Shown: positions 18,056-27,223 of the stretch, piece by piece
Position numbering within the stretch: the stretch's first letter is position 1
Layout of the letters: every line of letters starts with the position of its first letter
Translations under genes and position numbers: made by a program
The notes under the pieces: generated by a model
The model's input: only the letters and a program-made list of their open reading frames with translations
Told to the model about the DNA's origin: nothing
Database searches by the model: none
Origin: JACQFV01 sp964593585
GTDB lineage: Bacteria > Zixibacteria > MSB-5A5 > WJJR01
Direction: 5' to 3'
Length of the DNA: 52,319 nt
Assembly: GCA_964593585.1 (NCBI GenBank)
Contig: CAZQIZ010000021.1
Coordinates: 1 to 52,319, forward strand

Positions 18056-18826
18056 TCAATCGACAATCAGCCAGTTGCCTACGCCATCGCTAACCAGTGT
18101 CCAGGAGTGATTGACGGCGATCAGATTGAGCACGGTGGCGCCGTCGATCGTGTCCCCGGAGCCGGGTGAGACCACGATCGGGATTTGATAGCCGGTCCCG
18201 GGGACGCGGCTCTTGATGTAGTAAAGACGGCCCGGGCAGGTGTTTGACCGCGGCAGGGTGATCGTGATGTTTCCCGCCGTGACGATCAGGAATTGGTCCT
18301 GCGCGGTGAGCGTCGTGCTGGCGGACGTCTGGCGCACACGCGTGGCGAACGAGCCGTTGATCGAAAGCATGCTGGTCGGATTGTCCTGCTTGATGCCGAC
18401 CCAGCCACGCACCGTGCCGCCGCGGGCGCCGTCAATGCTCGCGACACGATAAGCATACGCTCCCGTGGTCAGGCGCACACGGGGAAGAACGACACCCTCA
18501 ACGGTCATGTCGAGCCAGCGCACGGAATCAGCGAAGACCGTATCCGACAACGGCGACAGGGCGCCGACAAGGGCAACCCAACGGCCGCTCGCATCGCTGG
18601 CGATACTCTGGATTTCTCCGGCCCCGCCCGGCCAGATCTCGTTGCCATTTGCGGCCGCATCGTAGATGCGAAAAGTGAAGGTCCGGATTCCCGGCGGCAG
18701 GGGAGAGCCCGTTGAATCGGTCAGCATCCCCTGCACCGTGAGACTGGAGGGTGTGGCGGCGCAGGCCCGGTCGGGAGCGAGGGCGACCGCGGCACACACG
18801 ATGAGCGTGGCGACAATGGTGCGCAT
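18056..18826 (-). CDS. Exported protein sharing the N-terminal module of the tail-fibre-like neighbour
   Basis: 256 aa. Signal peptide at 1-23 (ending ACAATP). Residues ~25-125 (LTVQGMLTDSTGSPLP, FRIYDAAANG, RWLDMTVEGVVLPRVRLTTG, YAYRVASIDGARGG) align with the equivalent region of the 604-aa protein. The second half lacks the repeats and instead carries a small beta domain (FLIVTAGNITITLP ... WTLVSDGVGNWLIVD), resembling the head-like C-terminal domains of surface fibres. GAGGAAAGGAATC precedes the ATG. It lies 82 nt upstream of its paralogue, suggesting one operon and a duplicated gene. Confidence 0.72.
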   Translation of the reverse strand: MRTIVATLIVCAAVALAPDRACAATPSSLTVQGMLTDSTGSPLPPGIRTFTFRIYDAAANGNEIWPGGAGEIQSIASDASGRWVALVGALSPLSDTVFADSVRWLDMTVEGVVLPRVRLTTGAYAYRVASIDGARGGTVRGWVGIKQDNPTSMLSINGSFATRVRQTSASTTLTAQDQFLIVTAGNITITLPRSNTCPGRLYYIKSRVPGTGYQIPIVVSPGSGDTIDGATVLNLIAVNHSWTLVSDGVGNWLIVD

Positions 18827-19072
18827 GATTCCTTTCCTCGTGGCAGTCGGAGGGCGCAGTCACACGCAGACACAGGGCCGGGAGCGTGACCGTCGCCCCG
18901 AGGTTCGAATCGAGTAATCGCCGCAATAGGCGCGGGGCAGAAGCGGGCTGCGACGCGGCGAGGAATCGCAGTTGTGGTATTACCCGGCCGAATTCGCCGG
19001 GCCAAAGCTCTCGCCGGAAAGATAACAGACACAATCCGGTATAACAAGACCAAAGTCTCTGTGCAAACGTGT

Positions 19073-19100
19073 TTGCTTTCTTGGGGTTATTGGTTATATT
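19073..19100 (+). promoter_or_regulatory. Promoter of tRNA-Ala
   Basis: TTGCTT (19073-19078), 16-nt spacer, TATATT (19095-19100), ending 12 nt before the mature tRNA start. The surrounding 18827-19072 stretch is non-coding. Confidence 0.65.
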
Positions 19101-19112
19101 CGGCGCCGTCCC

Positions 19113-19188
<76 letters not shown>

Positions 19189-19198
19189 GGATTCGACA

Positions 19199-19229
19199 AG
19201 CCCCGCTGATTCCAGCGGGGCTTTGTCTT
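19199..19229 (+). terminator. Intrinsic terminator of tRNA-Ala
   Basis: A perfect 10-bp stem, AGCCCCGCTG with CAGCGGGGCT (loop ATTC), followed by TTGTCTT. Confidence 0.85.
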
Positions 19230-19240
19230 AATCACCGACG

Positions 19241-19996
19241 ATGATTGTCCTCAACTTCCACCGCATCGAGTCGCCTACCGGGCTGGAGATCACCCGCCTG
19301 TCGCCGGCGCGTTTCCGACGCGTGCTCGATCTGGTCGCGCAGACCGGACGGGTCGTCGGACGCGCCCGACGCGACCCGTTGCAGGTGATGCCCGAAGTGC
19401 TGTTCACCTTCGACGACGCCTGTGCCTCCATTGGCAACGAGGCACTCCCGGCCCTGCGCGAGCGCGGCTGGAACGCCATCATCTTCGTCATATCCGGCGC
19501 AATGGGGGGAAGCGACGATTGGGACGTGCGTCTGCTTGGACGCCGCCGCCCAGTGTTGACATGGGAGCAGGCCCGCCGTTGGGCGGAGGCGGGGTTCACC
19601 CTTGGATCGCACACCTGTCGCCATCGCGACCTGACCGTGCTGTCGCCGCGGGCGTTGCGGGCCGAATTGCACGATTCCCGGGCGGAGATCGAGGACCGCT
19701 GCGGCGCGCCGGTGCGTCAGTTGGCCTACCCGTTCGGCCGCCACAATGAGCGGGTGCGCGATGCCGCCCGTGAGGCCGGCTACGATGCCGCCTTTGCGGT
19801 CAATGGCCCGGCCGGAGACCGGTACGCCATCCCGCGAGTCAATGTGCACACCCTGATGACAATGCGCGAATTGCGCCGTATCCTGATTTCCGATGCCGCC
19901 CCGTCGTGGCGCACCCGTCTGTTTGCGTCCCTGTCGGCCGGGTCGGCCACGGTGGGTAATTGGCGAGGATTATCAGTCCCGTCGATGGCACCCTAA
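19241..19996 (+). CDS. Polysaccharide deacetylase (NodB/CE4 family)
   Basis: 251 aa. The NodB fold motifs are present: TFDD at 56-59 (catalytic base and metal Asp) and SHTCRH at 123-128 (metal His residues), then QLAYPFGRHNE (motif 3). The family removes acetyl groups from N-acetylglucosamine polymers such as peptidoglycan or exopolysaccharide. No signal peptide is visible (MIVLNFHRIE begins directly with motif-like HRI), so it may be cytoplasmic or act on a lipid-linked sugar. It sits 34 nt upstream of asnS and may share its transcript. Confidence 0.88.
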   Translation: MIVLNFHRIESPTGLEITRLSPARFRRVLDLVAQTGRVVGRARRDPLQVMPEVLFTFDDACASIGNEALPALRERGWNAIIFVISGAMGGSDDWDVRLLGRRRPVLTWEQARRWAEAGFTLGSHTCRHRDLTVLSPRALRAELHDSRAEIEDRCGAPVRQLAYPFGRHNERVRDAAREAGYDAAFAVNGPAGDRYAIPRVNVHTLMTMRELRRILISDAAPSWRTRLFASLSAGSATVGNWRGLSVPSMAP

Positions 19997-20030
19997 CATG
20001 CGGCCGCGTGGGCCGTTCTTAACGGAGAAT

Positions 20031-21332
20031 ATGACCACACCCATCACCTACATCGCCCATCTGAAGGACCATGTCGGCCAGACGGTCACCGTGCGCGGCT
20101 GGCTGTACCAGAAACGCTCCAGCGGCAAGATCAAATTCGCCATCCTGCGCGACGGCACCGGCTACCTCCAGGGGGTGCTGGTGGCCGGCGAATGCGCCGA
20201 GAGCGGGTTTGCCGCTTTTGAAAGACTGACGCAGGAATCTTCGTTTGTCATGACCGGCGTCGTCCGAGAGGAGAAACGCGCCCCCGGCGGGTTTGAGATG
20301 AATGTGACCGACCTGTCGGTGGTCGCGCTCGCCGCCGAGTATCCGATCACGCCCAAGGAGCATGGCCCCGCCTTCCTGATGGACAACCGCCATCTCTGGC
20401 TGCGGTCGTCGCGGCAGCATGCAATCATGCGCGTGCGCAACGAGATCATCATGGCCATCCGTCAGTTCTTCTACGAGCGCGACTTCATCTGCATCGACAC
20501 GCCGATCCTGACCGGCGCGATCGGGGAGAGCGCCCAGTCGCTGTTTGAGCTTGAATACTTCGACCTCGGCAAGGCCTACCTGGCGCAGACCGGACAATTG
20601 TATGTCGAGGCGGCGGCGATGGCGCATGGACGGGTCTACTGCTTCGGCCCGACCTTCCGCGCCGAAAAATCCAAGACGCGCAAACACCTCAACGAATTCT
20701 GGATGTTGGAGCCGGAGGTCGCCTTCAACGACTCCAACGCCAACATGCAATTGCAGGAGGATTTGGTCTGCCACATCGTGCGTTGGGTGCTCGACAAGTG
20801 CCAGGCCGAGTTCAAGACGCTGGAGCGCGATGTGGCGCGTCTGGAGAAGATCCAAGCACCGTTTCCGCGCATCTCCTACGACGAGGCGATCGCGCGGCTG
20901 CAAAAGGCGGGCATGACCATCCAATGGGGCAACGATTTCGGCGCGCCGGACGAGGAGAAGCTCATGGAGGAATTCGAGCGTCCGCTGTTTGTCTACAACT
21001 GGCCGACCGAATGCAAGGCCTTCTACATGAAGCGCAACCCCGAGCGTCCCGAGGTGGTGCTCTGCGACGATCTGCTGGGCCCGGAAGGATATGGCGAATT
21101 GATCGGCGGCTCCCAGCGCGAGGATGACCTCGATCTCCTGCTGGAACGCATCAAGGAGCAGGGACTGCCGCAGGAGTCCTACGAGTGGTACCTCGATTTG
21201 CGCCGCTATGGTTCGGTGCCGCATGCCGGATTCGGGCTGGGCCTCGAACGCACCGTGGCCTGGATCTGCGGCCTGGACCATGTGCGCGAAACCATCCCGT
21301 TTGCGCGCACGCTCGGACGGCTGTATCCGTGA
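20031..21332 (+). CDS. asnS: Asparaginyl-tRNA synthetase
   Basis: 433 aa. ATG 20031 is preceded by GGAG at 8-nt-type spacing; an in-frame extension upstream runs through the end of the NodB gene. The N-terminal OB-fold (VTVRGWLYQKRSSGKIKFAI) binds the anticodon. The class II core follows, with RHLWLRSSRQHAIMRVRNEI (motif 1 region), GPTFRAEKSKTRKHLNEFWM (motif 2) and GFGLGLERTVAWICG (motif 3). These match AsnRS of the type found in Firmicutes and others rather than AspRS. It charges tRNA-Asn with asparagine. leuS follows 28 nt downstream. Confidence 0.95.
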   Translation: MTTPITYIAHLKDHVGQTVTVRGWLYQKRSSGKIKFAILRDGTGYLQGVLVAGECAESGFAAFERLTQESSFVMTGVVREEKRAPGGFEMNVTDLSVVALAAEYPITPKEHGPAFLMDNRHLWLRSSRQHAIMRVRNEIIMAIRQFFYERDFICIDTPILTGAIGESAQSLFELEYFDLGKAYLAQTGQLYVEAAAMAHGRVYCFGPTFRAEKSKTRKHLNEFWMLEPEVAFNDSNANMQLQEDLVCHIVRWVLDKCQAEFKTLERDVARLEKIQAPFPRISYDEAIARLQKAGMTIQWGNDFGAPDEEKLMEEFERPLFVYNWPTECKAFYMKRNPERPEVVLCDDLLGPEGYGELIGGSQREDDLDLLLERIKEQGLPQESYEWYLDLRRYGSVPHAGFGLGLERTVAWICGLDHVRETIPFARTLGRLYP

Positions 21333-21360
21333 TTCGACCGATTGGACCCATGAGACCTAT

Positions 21361-23865
21361 ATGAGCGACGCCAATCCCATCACCGATTCCCCCGCGCGCC
21401 GTCTGGCCGACCCGGCGGCCAAATGGCAGAAACGCTGGGATGAGATGGCGCTTTACCGCGCCCCCGAGATGCCGCGTCCGGGCAAGAAGTACTTTGTCAT
21501 GCCGATGTTGCCCTATCCCTCGGGCGACATCCACATGGGGCATTTCCGCAATTACACCATGACCGACGCCATCGCCCGCCGGCGCATGATGCAGGGATAC
21601 GATGTCCTGCACACCATCGGCTGGGACGCCTTCGGTCTGCCCGCCGAGCAGGCGGCGATCAAACGGGGGCTGCACCCGGAAAAGTGGACCTACGGTAACA
21701 TCGCCCAGTCCAAGTCGACCCTGCAGAAAATCGGACTCTCCTACGATTGGTCGCGCGAGATATTCTCCTGCCGTCCCGACTACTACAAGTGGACGCAGTG
21801 GATGTTTCTGCAATTGCACAAGCACGGCCTGGTCTACCGCAAGGCCTCGCAGGTCAACTACTGCGAGTACGACAACACCGTGCTGGCCAACGAACAGGCG
21901 GCGGGCGGGGTCTGTTGGCGCTGCGGCAATCCGGTCACCAAGAAGGACCTGACCCAGTGGTACATCAAGATCACCGACTACGCCGACCGATTGCAGGCCG
22001 ATCTCGATAAACTTTCCGGCTGGCCCGACAACCTGAAGAGTCTCCAGCGCAACTGGATTGGCAAATCCACCGGCGCCGAGGTCGATTTCCGTATGCCCGA
22101 TGGCTCCAAGCTCACGGTCTTCACCACCCGTCCGGACACGATTTGCGGCGTGACCTTCATGGCGATCGCGCCGGAAGCGCCGCTTCTGAAAACGCTGGCG
22201 ATTCCGTCCGGGCATCGCGCCGCCGTCGATGAGTTTGTCCGCCGCGTATCGGCGCAACTGAATGTCAACCGGATGGCGGCGGGGGAGAAGTCGGGCGTGG
22301 ACACCGGCGTGACAATCACCAACCCGGTGACACAGGAGCAGATCCCGCTCTGGGTCGCCGATTATGTGCTCGCCGGCTACGGCACCGGCGCGCTGATGGG
22401 TGTGCCGGCCCACGACGAGCGCGATTTCGCCTTCGCGCGCCGCTATGGCCTGCCAATCAAACCGGTGATCCGCACCGGGGACTCGATCCCCGATCCCGCC
22501 TCCATGACCGCGCCCGATCCGGGCTATGGCACCATGGTCAATTCCGGACGCTTCGATGGCCTGACCGGCGAGGCGGGCATCGCCAAGGTGATCGCGACGC
22601 TGGAGGCGGAGGGCATCGGTCGCGCCAAGGTGCAGTTCCACCTGACCGACTGGCTGGTTTCGCGCCAGCGTTACTGGGGCGCGCCGATTCCGATGATCCA
22701 TTGCGAAAAGGACGGCATCCTGCCGGTGCCGGAGTCCGAGCTGCCGGTGCTGTTGCCGCAGGGGGATATCGACTATCTGCCCAAGGGACGTTCGCCTCTG
22801 GCCGATGTGCCGTCGTTTATCAACGTGAAATGCCCGAAGTGCGGCGGCCCGGCCCAGCGCGATCCCGACACGATGGACACCTTCATGTGCTCGTCGTGGT
22901 ATTTTCTGCGCTACATCGACCCGCAGAACGATCAGGCGCCGTTTGACAAGGCCAAGGCGGCCGCCTGGCTGCCGATCGACTATTACATGGGCGGCATCAC
23001 TCACGCCACCGGGCACCTGATCTATTTCCGCTTCTTCACCAAGTTCCTGAAGGACATCGGCTGGCTGACGGTGGATGAGCCGGCGACGATCATGTTCAAT
23101 CACGGCATGGTGCTGGACGCCAAAGGCGAGGTCATGTCGAAGTCGAAGGGGAATGTGGTCTCGCCGATCGATGTGATGGAGCGTCACGGGGTCGACCCCG
23201 CGCGTCTGACCATGTTCTTCGCCACCCCCGGCGACCGTGAAGTGCTCTGGTCCGGGGAGGGGATTGTCGGCATCGAGCGCTTCCTGATGAAGGTCGATCG
23301 CTTCGTGCGCGACACCCGCGCCGCGGTCTCAGGCCCTATTGCCGTGGACGCGGTCTTCGACCCGGCTACGCTTGGCGAGGGTGAGCGGGCGGTGTACCGC
23401 AAACTGCACGAGACCATCCAGCGATACGACCGCGATTTTGAGATCATGCAATTGAACACCTGCGTTTCGGCGGTGATGGAATTGACCAATGTCGCCGCGC
23501 CCGGGGATCAACTGCGCCCTGAGTTGCGCGCCGTCTGCGCCACGACGATCGTGCGGCTGCTGGCGCCATTGGCGCCGCATCTGGCCGAGGAATGGTGGGA
23601 GACGTTGGGATTTGCCCCCAGTATTTTCAAGGGGGGCTGGCCGACATTGGATCCGCGCGCGCTGCCGGCCGACACCGTCTCAATTGCGGTGCAGGTCAAT
23701 GGAAAGCTGCGCGGACAGATTGAAGTCCCGACCGGGTCTGCGGAAGCCGATGTGGTTCGCGCCGCCGAAGCCGATGCCAAGATCGCCGGGCATCTGGCGG
23801 GGACGCGGGTCAAACAGATCTATGTGCCCGGGAAGTTGCTGAATTTCGTGGTCAAGCCGAAGTAG
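21361..23865 (+). CDS. leuS: Leucyl-tRNA synthetase
   Basis: 834 aa. The class I signature HMGH is at 58-61 (preceded by PMLPYPSGDI) and MSKSK at 592-596. The editing (CP1) domain shows TTRPDTICGVTFMAIAPE near residue 255 and LMGVPAHDERDF near 345. A zinc-like Cys cluster occurs at CWRCGNPVTKKDL and KCPKCGGPAQRDP. The C-terminal anticodon-binding domain ends VNGKLRG...LNFVVK. Full length for a bacterial LeuRS. Start at ATG 21361; the ribosome site is weak, consistent with coupling to asnS. Confidence 0.97.
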   Translation: MSDANPITDSPARRLADPAAKWQKRWDEMALYRAPEMPRPGKKYFVMPMLPYPSGDIHMGHFRNYTMTDAIARRRMMQGYDVLHTIGWDAFGLPAEQAAIKRGLHPEKWTYGNIAQSKSTLQKIGLSYDWSREIFSCRPDYYKWTQWMFLQLHKHGLVYRKASQVNYCEYDNTVLANEQAAGGVCWRCGNPVTKKDLTQWYIKITDYADRLQADLDKLSGWPDNLKSLQRNWIGKSTGAEVDFRMPDGSKLTVFTTRPDTICGVTFMAIAPEAPLLKTLAIPSGHRAAVDEFVRRVSAQLNVNRMAAGEKSGVDTGVTITNPVTQEQIPLWVADYVLAGYGTGALMGVPAHDERDFAFARRYGLPIKPVIRTGDSIPDPASMTAPDPGYGTMVNSGRFDGLTGEAGIAKVIATLEAEGIGRAKVQFHLTDWLVSRQRYWGAPIPMIHCEKDGILPVPESELPVLLPQGDIDYLPKGRSPLADVPSFINVKCPKCGGPAQRDPDTMDTFMCSSWYFLRYIDPQNDQAPFDKAKAAAWLPIDYYMGGITHATGHLIYFRFFTKFLKDIGWLTVDEPATIMFNHGMVLDAKGEVMSKSKGNVVSPIDVMERHGVDPARLTMFFATPGDREVLWSGEGIVGIERFLMKVDRFVRDTRAAVSGPIAVDAVFDPATLGEGERAVYRKLHETIQRYDRDFEIMQLNTCVSAVMELTNVAAPGDQLRPELRAVCATTIVRLLAPLAPHLAEEWWETLGFAPSIFKGGWPTLDPRALPADTVSIAVQVNGKLRGQIEVPTGSAEADVVRAAEADAKIAGHLAGTRVKQIYVPGKLLNFVVKPK

Positions 23866-23904
23866 AACGGGAAGAATTCGACGGAGTGCTGTCTGGGGGT
23901 GCGC

Positions 23905-23931
23905 GGGGCGGTCCGAACATCGGACCGCCCC
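23905..23931 (+). terminator. Intrinsic terminator after leuS
   Basis: A perfect 12-bp stem, GGGGCGGTCCGA with TCGGACCGCCCC (loop ACA), followed by GTTGCTGTT. Confidence 0.75.
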
Positions 23932-23990
23932 GTTGCTGTTGGCGTGAGTTGTGTCACCCCTCCGGGCTCTGCATCAGTTGCCCTTCGCAT

Positions 23991-24217
23991 CCCAGGGCTT
24001 ACGCCCTGGGCTAAGTTCTGCCGCCCCTCCGGGGCTGGTACTACCGCGCGAGCGACATTCCGTAGAGGATGCGCTTACAGAGGCCTCATCTCCGTCATCC
24101 CAAGACCCGGCGGAGAGCGCCGGTCTTGGGATGACGGTGTTGGGATGTTGGGCGTCTGGTGTTTTGTGATGTGGTGGTGAATCGGGAATCGTAGGGGCAG
24201 GTCTGATACCTGCCCCC
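23991..24217. repeat. Dispersed palindrome cluster between leuS and the pilin gene
   Basis: 23991-24010 is CCCAGGGC-TTAC-GCCCTGGG. 24023-24035 is GCCCCTCCGGGGC. 24092-24137 is a near-perfect long palindrome, CCGTCATCCCAAGACCCGGC with GCCGGTCTTGGGATGACGG. 24194-24217 is GGGGCAG...CTGCCCC. Related copies occur at 28511-28554 and 30690-30740. No gene is seen in 23866-24378. Confidence 0.75.
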
Positions 24218-24324
24218 TGTGGCCACCGTCCAAGAGCAGGCCCCCGCCGCGGCGGATCGCCCGCCCTCGGGTTTTCGTGCTTCTGTCCGGGACATGGGCA
24301 CTCAGCCTCTTGTTGTAACACAGA

Positions 24325-24356
24325 AACGGCGCCCCGTGTGGCCACGGGACGCCGTT
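24325..24356 (-). terminator. Intrinsic terminator of the pilin gene
   Basis: Minus-strand stem AACGGCGTCCCGTG with CACGGGGCGCCGTT (loop GCCA, one G-T pair), followed by TCTGTGTT, 22 nt beyond the pilin stop codon. Confidence 0.75.
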
Positions 24357-24378
24357 GACTGCGGATCCTGAAGGATAC

Positions 24379-24804
24379 TTACGACGTCGGGTCGTCGACC
24401 GTGTTGAGCAACGTCCCGGTCTGGTCGATCGTCCAGGTGTCGACCGTCGCATCGTCGTCGATGTTGGCGGTCGCGGTGCACGAGAAGGTGTTGGCGGCGG
24501 CGGTCATCGCGTAGCTGTAGCGCGCGGTCGAGCCGATGTTAACGCCGATGCGCGCGAAGTTGTTGCCGTTGGCGGCATCCGCGGTCACGCCGTTGCCCCA
24601 GTACGAGTCATACTCCTGGCGATACGCCTGTTGCATGACATAGACCTGCTTGAGAATCTGCTTGGCCTCGGAGGTCTTCGACTTCGCCGAGGCGGCCATG
24701 AAGCGCGGGATCGCCAACGCGGCCAGAATGCCGATGATGACCACCACGATCATGAGCTCGATCAGGGTGAAGCCCTTCTGCGAACGGTGGAGTTTCGATA
24801 GCAT
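24379..24804 (-). CDS. Type IV pilin-like protein
   Basis: 141 aa from ATG 24804, with AAAGGAGAG upstream; a longer reading would add 33 residues before the prepilin leader. Leader of 11 residues ending in Gly11, then F-T-L-I-E (E at +5, residue 16) and the hydrophobic helix LMIVVVIIGILAALAIP, the prepilin peptidase signature. The soluble domain (~35-141) has MQQAYRQEYDSYWGNG and a small beta-rich part, resembling major pilins or type II secretion GspG-like pseudopilins. It is monocistronic; no assembly genes are nearby. Confidence 0.88.
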   Translation of the reverse strand: MLSKLHRSQKGFTLIELMIVVVIIGILAALAIPRFMAASAKSKTSEAKQILKQVYVMQQAYRQEYDSYWGNGVTADAANGNNFARIGVNIGSTARYSYAMTAAANTFSCTATANIDDDATVDTWTIDQTGTLLNTVDDPTS

Positions 24805-25043
24805 CCGCGGTCTCTCCTTTATGGTTGAGTTGAACGGACGGTCACGCCCTGCGTACCGGCGCGGATGGCGTATGTGCAAACGCCATGCCCGACGCGAGAT
24901 CAATCGCCGGCTCGCTAAGCGCAGTGGGACTGGCAGTTAGGCGTCTGCCCGAACGGCGGACAACGCCTCGCCGCAGCAACAGTAGGGGGGGCAGGCAAAA
25001 GTATGGGCGGACCTCCACAAGCGCCCAGACGGAACAACAGCAA

Positions 25044-25069
25044 ACGGGCGGACCAACTGGTCCGCCCGT
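25044..25069 (-). terminator. Intrinsic terminator of the GNAT gene
   Basis: Minus-strand ACGGGCGGACCA pairs with TGGTCCGCCCGT and is followed by TTGCTGTTGTT, 25 nt after the GNAT stop codon. The stretch 24805-25043 upstream of the pilin shows no gene. Confidence 0.75.
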
Positions 25070-25093
25070 CATGCAAGGCAATGGCCGATGGGT

Positions 25094-26086
25094 CTAGAAG
25101 ACCGCCAGCGACGACGGCAGATAGCGCCGCATGTCGCAGAACATCCGGTTGGTCATGAGTAGGCCGATCTCTTTGATCCGGAAGTTGTGATTCAAAAGCA
25201 GTTGCAGCGATGTGAAGTTCTTGCCGTTCAGCCACAGCTTTGGCGCGACATCGTAGCTGTCCTTCAAAAGCCGCATGCAGTGGGCGATGATGTCGGGCAG
25301 GTAGGTGTCGCGCACCGCCAGGACCGGCGCGATGAATCCCTGCTGCGAGATGTAGGCGTACCCGACCAGATTGCCGCCCGCCTCGAAGACATAGCCGGTG
25401 TAACTGTCATCGGCCAGCCAGTAACAATGATCGACCGACCGGTTGATCCCGCGAATCTCGCGGTCCATGTGGTTTAGGTCGGCCAGCAGATTGGTCGAGG
25501 CGATGATCTTCGGGGTGACTGTGTCCGGGGGCGGGGGACACGGCATGTCCTTGCAGTGAGGCCCCTCCATCAGCATCAGATTCTTGCGCGGGAACATCCC
25601 CAGTCGGGTGTAGAGCGCGATCGCCTTGGGGTTGTAGGTGAACGTGCAGGTGGAGGTGATATAGGCCTCGCGCTTCTCCGCCTCGGCCAGCCCGGTCCTC
25701 ATCAACTGCGTCCCGAGCCCCTTGTTCTGATAATCGGGATCGACGAACAGGTAGGCCGAATGCCACTGGCGGTCACGCATGTGCGACACCGCAAACCCGA
25801 CCAGCTCGTCGCCGTCGTAGGCCCCCCAGGACAGATCCGGCTCCTGCTCGAAGATGTGCTGCAGCAGGGGAGGGGTGGTCTTAAATGACATCCCCAGGGG
25901 CGGCATACCGGCCTCGCCGCGCACAAAATCAACGGTGCGCGCCATGAGCTGCGCGGCCGTCAACAGGTCGCTTTCGGCCAATGCGGTGATCCGCGGCGTG
26001 CCGCTGCCGCGCGGCGCCTTCTGCGGTTTGGGTCTTGGTTCGGCAGCGGTCTTGCGCCGTCTGGTCTTCTCAGCCACTGGTCCCAT
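25094..26086 (-). CDS. GNAT-family N-acetyltransferase, probably two-domain
   Basis: 330 aa. The first ~30 residues are basic and Pro-rich (RRRKTAAEPRPKPQK). Residues ~32-185 form a GNAT domain: motif A is VDPDYQNKGLGTQLM with the acetyl-CoA binding Q-x-x-G-x-G at 120-125, and TYNPKAIALYTRLGM is the motif B helix. The second half (~195-330) also has a GNAT-like strand pattern (GYVFEAGGNLVGYAYIS, APVLAV) without a clear acetyl-CoA loop, so one half may be degenerate. The substrate cannot be inferred. ATG 26086; the ribosome site is weak. Confidence 0.8.
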   Translation of the reverse strand: MGPVAEKTRRRKTAAEPRPKPQKAPRGSGTPRITALAESDLLTAAQLMARTVDFVRGEAGMPPLGMSFKTTPPLLQHIFEQEPDLSWGAYDGDELVGFAVSHMRDRQWHSAYLFVDPDYQNKGLGTQLMRTGLAEAEKREAYITSTCTFTYNPKAIALYTRLGMFPRKNLMLMEGPHCKDMPCPPPPDTVTPKIIASTNLLADLNHMDREIRGINRSVDHCYWLADDSYTGYVFEAGGNLVGYAYISQQGFIAPVLAVRDTYLPDIIAHCMRLLKDSYDVAPKLWLNGKNFTSLQLLLNHNFRIKEIGLLMTNRMFCDMRRYLPSSLAVF

Positions 26087-26325
26087 ATCGTTATACTCTT
26101 CTCCCGCTTGTTCCCGATTTCACAGGTGACGGAATACTGCCGTCACGCCCCGGTCACACAGCTTGATTGACGTTGGTTGGGTCTGCCCTGACACTTGCAG
26201 GCCGAGCAACTGACTATGTCTAATTCAATGCCTCCCGCCCCGAAAGTCAACTACATTCGCACCGGGCGGATGCGCCTATACGGGCTCGCTTAGTCATTAC
26301 CGACCAACCGCCGGGTTGTTCCCGC

Positions 26326-26577
26326 ATGAACAGACAAATTCTTGTCCGGTTTTATACCAAGCCCGGCTGCCCGCTTTGTGACGACGCCGAATCGCTGTTG
26401 GAAGTTGCGGGGCGTCGTTTCCCGATCGCGATCCAGCCGGTCGACATTCGCCAGGATCCGCGCCTGTTTGCCCTCTATGGCGAGCGCATCCCGGTTCTGG
26501 AATTCCCCGATGGCACCCTGCTGGAGCCGCCGGTCACACGGGAACGCCTGACGGCGATTCTGCGCCGCATGGACTGA
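26326..26577 (+). CDS. Glutaredoxin-like (DUF836) thiol protein
   Basis: 83 aa. The thioredoxin-fold N terminus RFYTKPGCPLCDDAESLL carries a CxxC pair at C15/C18, followed by PVDIRQDPRLFALYGERIPVLEF with the conserved cis-Pro. Size and motif match the DUF836/glutaredoxin-like family. Probably a cytoplasmic redox or metal-handling protein. No clear ribosome binding site. Bases 26087-26325 between this gene and the divergent GNAT gene hold no other gene. Confidence 0.82.
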   Translation: MNRQILVRFYTKPGCPLCDDAESLLEVAGRRFPIAIQPVDIRQDPRLFALYGERIPVLEFPDGTLLEPPVTRERLTAILRRMD

Positions 26578-26657
26578 GCCGTGCGGGACGTTCCCGCCTT
26601 GACGCGCCCCGGCGGCGCATTATCTTGACACGAGATTGTACCCGGAGAATGCGCTCC

Positions 26658-27194
26658 ATGGGGCAACATGGCTTTCACAACGGCAATGGGCTTTCGCGAC
26701 CGGTTCTGGTGCTCAACCAGAACTATGAGCCGTTGACCGTCTGCCCCGCCCGCCGCGCGGTGGTCCTCGTCTTTCTCGGCAAAGCCGAAATCATCGAATA
26801 CCTCGAGGGGGGCATGGTCCACAGCGCCTGTGAGAGTTTCCCGCTGCCGTCGGTGGTGCGTCTGGGGGTCTACATCTCCCGTCCGCAGAAACGTGTCCTC
26901 CTGACCCGACGCAACATCATCAAGCGTGACGGCCACCGCTGCCAGTACTGCGGTCAGTCGCGCACCGCGATGACGGTCGATCATGTCATCCCGAAAAACC
27001 GCGGCGGAGAAGAGACCTGGGAAAACCTCGTCTGCGCCTGCGTGCGCTGCAACAACAAGAAGGGGGACCGTACGCCCGAGGAAGCGGCCATGCCCCTGCG
27101 CCGTCAACCGCGACGTCCCACCCACATCACTTTCATCCAGCGCTTCATCGGCCTGGGCGACCAGCGCTGGAAGCAGTACCTGTTTCTGGATTGA
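26658..27194 (+). CDS. HNH endonuclease-domain protein
   Basis: 178 aa. Start chosen at ATG 26658, ten nt after GGAG; ATG 26649 is too close to that site. The HNH fold is complete: CxxC at C95/C98 (CQYCG), DH at 108-109 (VDHVIPKNRGG), N123 in WENLV, and C128-x-x-C131 followed by NNKKG. The N-terminal 85 residues (RPVLVLNQNYEPLTVCPARRAVV) belong to the widespread single-gene 'HNH endonuclease' proteins of bacteria, whose cellular role is unclear. Not next to restriction or phage genes. Confidence 0.88.
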   Translation: MGQHGFHNGNGLSRPVLVLNQNYEPLTVCPARRAVVLVFLGKAEIIEYLEGGMVHSACESFPLPSVVRLGVYISRPQKRVLLTRRNIIKRDGHRCQYCGQSRTAMTVDHVIPKNRGGEETWENLVCACVRCNNKKGDRTPEEAAMPLRRQPRRPTHITFIQRFIGLGDQRWKQYLFLD

Positions 27195-27223
27195 TCCACC
27201 CGCTGCAGCACGCAACGCAACGA

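Noticed and set aside
20031..21332. Aspartyl-tRNA synthetase
   Set aside because: The motifs RHLWLRSSRQHAIMRV and YLDLRRYGSVPHAGFG fit asparaginyl rather than aspartyl enzymes; no GatCAB genes are needed to explain it here.
26658..27194. Homing endonuclease or restriction system
   Set aside because: The HNH gene stands alone between housekeeping genes, without a methyltransferase, intron or phage genes.
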